Under the pieces are notes generated by a model. It worked only from the letters and a program-made list of their open reading frames with translations. It was not told the origin of the DNA and did not search any database. DNA of 64,000 nucleotides. Origin: Gnetum montanum. Taxonomy: Eukaryota; Streptophyta; Gnetopsida; Gnetales; Gnetaceae. Location of the stretch: assembly GCA_015680685.1 (NCBI GenBank), contig MNCI01009376.1:705239-769238 (forward strand), written 5' to 3'. Of this stretch, positions 57,606 to 64,000 are shown in pieces (the first letter of the stretch is position 1; each line of letters opens with the position of its first letter). The position numbers and the translations under genes were made by a program.

Positions 57606-60495
57606 ATGGCACCCAAACAAGAACATCTGCAAGAAGAAGAACCCTCACAACCACAAGAGAAGTGACCTAGAGTTGGAAGGGGCCAACAGGAACAAGGCCA
57701 AGAACAACAAGAGGCAACCCATGCAACAAGACCTCTTCGTGAGGAGCCCAAATTTGACAGATTCTAGAAGAAGAAGTGCCTAAAGAATAATCCCAATGAG
57801 GAGAAGCACCTGGACCTGTACCAAGGCTTGAGGTCACTCTAACTCAAAACTGCCTAGACATCATCAAGCCCTAAGAGATCCAAAGATTAGTTCTTCAAGA
57901 GATAAACTTGGAGCCATTTTTGGAGAAAGATCTAGAGGATGTCTAGCCATAATTACAAGCCTCTTCCATGTGGCCAATCATCACGTCCAATGGGGAGTGG
58001 TACATGGGAGAGACCTATCTCTTATGAAATAGTCAAAGGCTAGGGTCCATTGTAAAAATCAAGGACATTCAAGTGTCCTACTCAGCAAAGGCCATCGCAC
58101 AAGCACTAGGGTTGCCAAACATTAGAACATAGTTGGTAGAGATATCAACAAAAGGTGATCCTCAGGAAAAAGGGAGTGGACCCAACGATGTAACGGGGTG
58201 GACTGTAAAGAGTATGGTGCACTCACAATAGTGGAGTAGATTTATTTCAAGATTGCTGCTTATCACCTCAATCCAACGTTGAGGCCAAGCAAGGTAACTA
58301 CTTTCTCTACTCAGCATGCATCACTCTAAGTGGGAAATTTCCTATTAACCTTCCACAATTGATTTATTTGGAGATCGAGATGCGTTTCTAGGAGAATGAA
58401 CGTGGAAGGAAGACCTTGCCCTTTTCGTGCCTTATCAAAAAACTTTGCAAAATGGAAAGCATCATTTGCTATTCTAATGATACTCTCAAGAATGCTTCCT
58501 TGGCCTCATGGGTAAAAATCATGAAGGATAAGATGCCAACAACCACTCAAGAAGAGGAGCTACCATCACCACCATCTAGTTAGGAAACCACACCGAAGTC
58601 TTGCACAACCATTGAATGTCTATGGAAAATCCAAGAGCAACTCTTGAGAGAACAAGAGCAACAAGCAAGAATGAGTGGGGCAGATCCATTTATGTATCGG
58701 CTAGCAATGAGTCACCTTAATAAGGTGGCCTAAATAGTTAGCTAGATGAAGAGGGGTGGTTCCATTTTCTCTACCCAAAGAACGTAGCTACCTTCAAGGT
58801 CAAATCCCAACACTCAGGAGGTGACAATGTCATTAGCAACACATCATCTATTCCTAGAAATCTCTGGGAATGCGTCCACTTTCTCGATGAGGTTGGAGGA
58901 AGGTGAAGAGGCAACTGTCTTACTAATGCAGCACTAAGCCATGAGACAGTAGTAGAAGTGGTAGTTGACTGTGTAACTAAAGCATTGAATGCACCTACAA
59001 CATCTATACCAGACGTATCTACACTTCAAGATGTGCAAACATCCACAGGCATAGTCATCAAAAAATTGAATGCAACTCAGCATGAAAAACTATTGAAATG
59101 ACTAGTAGGAACCAAGCAACTGACTTCGGATATCTTTGATCTTCCGGAGAACATCACTGCAACCTAGTTGAAGCTGCTAAATGCAAGGGCTAGATGCATC
59201 ATTTTGGAGGGGTAACTAGAAATGGCCCAAGAGCAAAATTAATTCTTAGTCGCAGAGGTTGCTAAACTTCATGCCCGACTTGTAGAACAAATAATCCTTA
59301 GCCCAACAAAAACAAGAGATGAAGCTATCAAACAGCTTCAAGAATGATTTCAAAAGGCTGAGGAGGAAGCAGTAATGGCCATCTTCAAACAATCCATGGT
59401 AGAAGTTGAAATGCACTCAATCAAAAAGGACTTGAATCAGATGTGCTAAGTAAATGAAGCATTGACCACACAAAATCATCACCTGGGAAATGTTGATGCT
59501 CAAAGAGATCAAATGCAAAATTTCATTCATCAATAGTAGGAGCAACTTGCTGGATTCAACATTGAACCAAGGAAATTGGCCACAAAGAACTGCAATCTAT
59601 CAATGGAGATAGCACCTTGCGACAAACATTTGCCATCGAAATCATCACATAGAAGAATGAAGCTCTCAAATTTGAGAAAGTCAAAAATCACTACAAGGAC
59701 CAGGTTGGCATGCAAAAGGAAATTAATGAAAACAAATCTAGATGGCAAAGGCGAAAATGAATGAAGCCCTCCAATAACTCTAGCAAGGAAGAGAGATGTG
59801 GTAGCCCATCCTTGATGGGATTGATGCATACAACAAAGTAGAGATCTGCTTGAAGGAGTTGTAGATTGATGAAATGACAGAGTATATGGAGTTGGCCAAT
59901 CTCTATTACGCAAAGCTGGCAATGCTAATAGTCAAATGGCCAGTCAGAATTGGAGAAACAAGTGGTTAGCTCGTATCTATTATATGAGGCTAAGTTTAAA
60001 CATTACAAAAATACCAAGCAAATACTTAAGATTGCTAACGCTAAACTCAAAGTTCTCAAAGGATGATTCACAGATCAACGATCTATCACTAAGGACCTAG
60101 CCAAACGGATGAATGACTACCAGAAGTTGAAGAACACAGTGAGAGTGTTTGACATTGAACGCAAATAGTTTGTTGTCTAGTTTGTTAATGTTGAAGAGTT
60201 GTTTTCAGTAATCTAGTGTCCTTGGGATGTGTCCATTCCAACCCACATTAGGAAAGCTTCATGGATGATGCATGATCCTAGGAGTAAGGAGGAGAAAATA
60301 AAAGCACTACTAGATGCTTTCTGCCTCCCACCTAAATTTGTAGCAACAATAGGACAACCATAGCCACCTTAACCACTGTCAATGCATGAAGCCAACAAAG
60401 GTCCCTCAAAGCCTCAGGAACCATCACTACCTGGGACTGTTTGATCTTCTCCACTAAGCTTCACATCATCAAGGAACGTGTTATCCAATTTTTAA
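57606..60495 (+). pseudogene. E2 ORF3 (about 960 codons)
   Basis: Starts MAPKQEHLQEEEPSQPQEK, Gln/Glu-rich. At 57975-58140: 'NGEWYMGETYLL', 'GSIVKIKDIQVSYSAKAIA' and 'ALGLPNIRT' (PF20167-like pattern). Then 'IAAYHLNPTLRPSKVTTF' and 'LPFSCLIKKLCKMESIICY' (58420-58480). From 58600 it is mostly coiled coil ('EQLLREQEQQARM', 'VAEVAKLHARL', 'LANLYYAKLAML'). The end 'SKEEKIKALLDAFCLPPKF' is followed by a Pro/Ser tail to 60495. No membrane segment seen. It is broken by stops and a few shifts (for example near 58160). Neighbours and UTR signals suggest its own transcript. Function unknown. Confidence 0.7.
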
Positions 60496-60508
60496 AGAGT
60501 TGTATCAT

Positions 60509-60535
60509 GGTGTTCAATTTTGTGTCTTGAACACC
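60509..60535 (+). repeat. E2 conserved stem-loop after ORF3
   Basis: GGTGTTCA (60509-60516) with TGAACACC (60528-60535) and an 11-base loop. Both arms are unchanged in E1 although the surroundings diverge. Confidence 0.6.
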
Positions 60536-60686
60536 ACCATTTTTTTGTAATGTGTTGATCTATACACCTGAGCACTTCATTCTTTTGTCAAGTCAGTAAA
60601 AGTTTATTTTGTTGAAAAAAAGTCAATCAATAATCCCATACCTTTCCAATTTTGTAAAAGAACTCAAGGACAAGTTTTCATTCAGT

Positions 60687-60696
60687 CGTGGGGATA
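60687..60696 (+). promoter_or_regulatory. E2 polypurine tract
   Basis: 'tcgtggggata' next to the 3' LTR start at 60697, same type as in E1. Confidence 0.8.
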
Positions 60697-61580
60697 TGAT
60701 GAGTCATTGTTGGTTGGCTACATCAACAAGGCCTCGTCAACGCATCTCACCCTACATCAATGAAGCCCCGCTGATGCAGTGTCTATCCATCACCTATAAA
60801 TACACGCCTATCAACTGCATTTAGGGGAATCCAAATTTCAATAGTAGCAAAGCTCTTGCATTTTTTTCCATTCAAAAGTTAGAATTTTTACCCTGAGTGT
60901 TTGCAGCAAGAGTCATTAAGTCTATAAATCTTTATTCAAGCACTATTATACCTAAGCACGATAATGTGTGCAATAATAAAGATGAGCTTTCTGATAAACC
61001 TTGTAGCACTTTGGATAGACTATATATTTTATTTATGCATTTAATGTTTTCAATTATTTATTAAATGCTTTCAATTAGTTATCAAATATTTTCCAATTAT
61101 TACATTAATGAGACAATTAAGTGAGATAGATTACACACATAAGTATGATCACTTCGAACGTAACATGTATTCGCTTGGTAATCCCAGTAGCATTATCGCT
61201 TGGTACACCCAATAGCGTAGCATTTGGTCACCCAGCAATGGATACATGGGTTTAGGATGTGTCCGAAAAGTGGGAATAGATACTTATGTTAGGATTAGTT
61301 AATTTGTAATTTAGATTAGTTAATTAAACTCTTTTATCTACATTTCAAGCACCAAAATATAAAATACAAAATGATAAAAGTCAAATGCCTTAGTTACACT
61401 TAACCATACCATCATAAATCACAAGTGTAATTAGGAGGACAATGATTGACCTTAAGGCTAGATTTACTTCCTCAAGGGCTAGTGCACTAGAAATGATAAA
61501 GTCTACAAAATTCAACCAAATTGTGCATGAATGCTTTCTGATTTGTATGGTTGGGCGTAGAGGTACCTTGCTACTCATCA
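60697..61580 (+). repeat. E2 3' LTR
   Basis: 884 bp, TGATGAGT...ACTCATCA. TATAAATA at 60795-60802; 'gcaataataaagatgag' near 60970. Ends next to the target duplication CAAGG. Confidence 0.95.
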
Positions 61581-61790
61581 CAAGGAGAAGAAGATGAAGG
61601 TATTACTGGATACCTTTCACCTTTCACCAGAGGTAGCAATCACAGCAGGACAACCACAGCTACCTCAGCCACTACACGTGCCCGAAGCTAGCGAGGGTCT
61701 TTCAAAACCTTAGGAGCCTCCATCGCCTAGGACTATTTGATCTTCTCAATCACCTTCATGTCATCAAAGGATGTGCTATCCAATTTTGAA
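61581..61790 (+). pseudogene. E1 ORF3, C-terminal end after E2
   Basis: It begins with the target duplication copy CAAGG (61581-61585) and continues the frame left at 40992: 'EKKMKVLLDTFHLSP', then Pro/Gln/Ser-rich text. It aligns with E2 60285-60495. This resumption proves E2 is an insertion in E1. Confidence 0.8.
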
Positions 61791-61802
61791 TAGTCATGTC
61801 AT

Positions 61803-61829
61803 GGTGTTCAATTTTGTGTCATGAACACC
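61803..61829 (+). repeat. E1 conserved stem-loop after ORF3
   Basis: GGTGTTCA (61803-61810) and TGAACACC (61822-61829) are perfect 8-bp inverted repeats around an 11-base loop. The same structure is found in E2 at 60509-60535. Confidence 0.6.
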
Positions 61830-61968
61830 ATAAAATTTTTGTAATGTTGTTGATTTATACACTTAGGCACTCAATTTTCTTATGTTAGTTTGTTATGTTA
61901 AAAGTTAGTGAATAATCCCATACCTTCCCAATTTTGTAAAGGAACTCAAGGATGAGCTTTTTTTCAAT

Positions 61969-61978
61969 CATGGGGGTA
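61969..61978 (+). promoter_or_regulatory. E1 polypurine tract
   Basis: 'catgggggta' directly before the 3' LTR start TGATGAATC at 61979. It would prime plus-strand synthesis. Confidence 0.8.
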
Positions 61979-62602
61979 TGATGAATCATCAAAGTGTCAC
62001 ATTGATGGACCTCCATTGACGTGGCCCCATCTGCATGGTGTTGCCTTGTTGATAAGGCCACATCAACATAGTGTCTGCTGCATCTATGAGACCCCATCAA
62101 CGTAACTCCACAATAAAGTCTATAAATATGTGCTCACTAGTCGTGTTTATGGGGAGTCAAGTTATAGTTGTAATAAAGCTCTTGTAGTTTTTTCATTTGA
62201 GAGTTAGAATATTTCTCTGAGTGCCTGCAGTAAGAGTCAAAAAGTATACAGATCTTTATTCGAGCACTGTTGTACCTAAACAGACCAATGTGAACAGCAA
62301 TAAAGATGAGCCTTTTGATTAAACCTTGCAGCACTTAGAATAGATTAATGATTTATTTTTGCATTTATTGTTTTCATTAATCATGTCATTAATTATGCTA
62401 AACTAGACTTCAATTGATTAGTTAATTAAGTAAGCTAAATAAATTAAACACATAAGTACAACCACTTTGAGCATAAACACATATTTGCTTGGTAATCCCA
62501 ACAGCATTATTGCTTTGTTTGTCCATTAGCATAGCACTTGGTAATTCCAGTAGTGGATACATGGGTTTAAGATGTATACAGAAAGTGGGACTGAATACTT
62601 AT
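61979..62602 (+). repeat. E1 3' LTR, truncated by E4
   Basis: It aligns with 29384-30010 of the 5' LTR. TATAAATA is at 62121-62128, and 'gcaataaagatgagc' at about 62297. It stops after 'gaatacttat' where E4 begins. Confidence 0.9.
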
Positions 62603-63413
62603 TGATGAGTGGCGAGATACCCCTACACTCAACCATACGAATACGAGCATTTCACACACGATCCAGTCGAACTCCGAGGACTAAGTGCTTACGCGCCTTA
62701 ATGGAACACTTAAGGTTAATCAATCACTGTCTTCCCAAGCTTACTTGTATTGTCATGGTTGTATGGTTAAGTAAGCTTGAGGTATATGATTTTTATATCT
62801 TTTATCTTTTTAATGTCTTATGCTAATAGGGAAAGGTGAAGAGAACTAAGTGACTAACTTTCATTAACTATTTACTATCTAAGTTCTAATTGTCCTAACA
62901 CTAGTATCCATTCCCACTTGCCGCACATACCTTAAACTAGTGCAACGCTGTTGGGATTACCAAACACTATTCATTACTAGGTTACTAAGCGTTGCACACT
63001 TGCTCGAAGCAATCGTACTGAGTGTACCTAACTAGGAGAGTCAAAGGGTGAGAGAGATTAATTAACTAGAAAAGCAATTAAACATTCAACAATAATTAAT
63101 TACTATTTAGCTTAGTCCATATGCTGTAAGGTTTATCAGAAAGTTCTTCTTTATTGCCGTACACAAATGTGTGCTCAAGTACAATTTGCTCGAATAAAGA
63201 TTTATTCACTTTAAGACTCCTACTGCTGGCACTTGGAAATTATTCTAACTCTGGAATGGTAAAACTACTATAGTTTGGCTAAGGGTCTAAGTCTAAGTGC
63301 CTAAAACAGGGAAAACCACCTCTTATTTATAGACATTGCGACGGGCCGCGAATTGTGTATGCGATATCGCGGGGGCAAATGTGATATCACGTACACGATA
63401 TCGCGACTCATTA
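62603..63413 (-). repeat. E4 3' LTR
   Basis: 811 bp. The plus strand begins TGATGAGT and ends ACTCATTA. TATA complement 'tatttata' at 63324-63331. Three GATATC-centred palindromes follow at 63361-63403. Confidence 0.9.
63361..63403. promoter_or_regulatory. Three GATATC palindromes in E4 U3
   Basis: gcgatatcgc (63361-63370), gtgatatcac (63381-63390) and cgatatcg (63396-63403), upstream of the TATA box on the minus strand. Related, more decayed sites are in both E3 LTRs. They look like dyad binding sites; the binder is unknown. Confidence 0.5.
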
Positions 63414-64000
63414 CCCCCATGACTGAATAAAAACTCGTTCTCGAGTTCCTTACAAAATATTGGGAAGGTATAGGATTATTGACTTGAATGACACTAATGG
63501 TGAATGGGGTGACATGTGAATGGATCATCATTACAATACATGGCAACAATAATGTTCAAGATCATAAGAGTGAACACTATGTACATTTGACATCCAGCCT
63601 TATTTGGCAGTTGGGAGAAAAGAGAGAGAGAGAGAGAGAAGAAGAAGAGGAAGAAGATGTGTTGTTGTTGATGCCAAGATTGCACCTTCCGTTATCCATC
63701 CATAACCATGCCATCGATCTTATTCCTTGCATAACTACTCTAGCACCAATCCATTCCAAGTGTTCCCTCCAGATCTAATCCATTAGTGCATGATTATCAT
63801 TTGCACACACAACACAATTTTATATCAGCAAGGATAAATGACTCACAATGTAGTTGGTACCTTACCTTGATGTAAGGTCCATTGGCTGAGTTGTGGTATG
63901 GTTGATGCAGATTTTGGAGATATAAAACTGGTGACTACCCAAGGTGTAGGGGTTAAGAGAAAATCGAAAAAATTGGACCAAGACCCCCATGACTAAGAGC
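63414..64000 (-). other. E4 internal 3' region
   Basis: Noncoding or unrecognised. It contains a (ag)n run at 63620-63640 on the plus strand. It matches the E3 region next to its PPT only in the first 100 bp or so by eye. Confidence 0.5.

Larger units (their letters stand above)
40993..61580 (+). mobile_element. E2: Athila-like element inserted in ORF3 of E1
   Basis: LTRs 40993-41888 and 60697-61580. The 5-bp target duplication CAAGG is at 40988-40992 and 61581-61585. Interrupted by E3 (49187-56570). Without E3 it is about 13.2 kb. Gene order is the same as E1. The two LTRs differ at many positions, mostly transitions, so E2 is old. Confidence 0.95.
29384..62602 (+). mobile_element. E1: oldest Athila-like gypsy element, split by E2
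   Basis: 5' LTR 29384-30312, internal 30313-40992 and 61581-61978, 3' LTR 61979-62602 (cut by E4). With E2 and one target duplication removed, about 12.6 kb remain. Order: PBS, gag, protease, RT, RNase H, integrase, spacer, internal promoter-like segment, ORF3, PPT. The RT connection ('LMVQEGIVLGH', 'SFLGHTSYYR') and the tRNA-Asp PBS are typical of Athila. The target duplication cannot be checked because the right LTR end lies in or beyond E4. Confidence 0.85.
62603..64000 (-). mobile_element. E4: minus-strand Athila-like element, runs off the window
   Basis: 3' LTR 62603-63413, then the PPT complement 'cccccatgac', then internal sequence to the end. It is inserted in the 3' LTR of E1 after 'cttat'. 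The internal part begins 'tgaataaaaactcg..cttacaaaatat', alignable with E3 50037-50100, so E4 belongs to the E3 subfamily. Confidence 0.9.

Noticed and set aside
63494-63778. Three overlapping open stretches around 63.5-63.8 kb
   Set aside because: They arise from the (ag)n run and read on both strands; no protein feature is supported.

Overview
The window is repeat-dense plant nuclear DNA. I see no intact host gene, rRNA or tRNA gene, or prokaryotic signal. It is AT-rich and CpG-poor, and nearly every reading frame carries scattered stops. Most of these look like C-to-T or G-to-A changes (CAA, CAG, CGA or TGG turned into stops), as expected for long-methylated, silenced transposons. The Ty3/gypsy elements of the Athila and Tat/Ogre type, the Ty1/copia pieces, a LINE piece and the tRNA-Asp primer sites all point to a large-genome seed plant. 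The slow, layered decay suggests a gymnosperm, but that is a guess.

Left part (1-29383). A decayed LINE lies at 1-2060. A Tat/Ogre-type gypsy element follows: gag and protease at about 3.2-6.7 kb, then RT, RNase H, a second archaeal-type RNase H and integrase at 20.0-23.5 kb on the same strand. The two halves do not overlap in content. Between them, on the opposite strand (14546 down to 7396), is an unrecognised gene of at least six exons. Its five short, U-rich introns keep one reading frame of about 830 codons. A copia element (10499-14532) sits inside its first coding exon, and a piece of a second, oppositely oriented copia element lies inside that one. A satellite-like array of about 190-bp units (17.4-19.0 kb) and a T-rich low-complexity tract (19.1-20.0 kb) follow. 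From 23.5 to 29.4 kb there is noncoding DNA with a possible Tat 3' LTR.

Right part (29384-64000). Four copies of one Athila-like family, all with LTR ends TGATGAGT...ACTCATCA, are nested. E1 (+) is the oldest. E2 (+) is inserted in the third ORF of E1 (target duplication CAAGG). E3 (-) is inserted in E2 (target duplication TCTAT). E4 (-) is inserted in the 3' LTR of E1 and runs off the right end. E1 and E2 carry gag-pro-pol and then a third ORF (ORF3) of about 960 codons. ORF3 is preceded by its own promoter-like segment, which resembles the LTR U3, and by a 5'-UTR intron ending just before the ATG. E3 has lost all of gag by a deletion starting in the primer-binding site and most of ORF3, but keeps pol, PBS, PPT and both LTRs.

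How it fits together: the unusual theme is extra, intron-bearing genes riding inside two gypsy lineages. One is antisense in the Tat element and one is sense in the Athila elements. Both seem to contain a similar globular segment followed by coiled coil. All copies are now pseudogenes. All similarity statements are by eye; no search was run.
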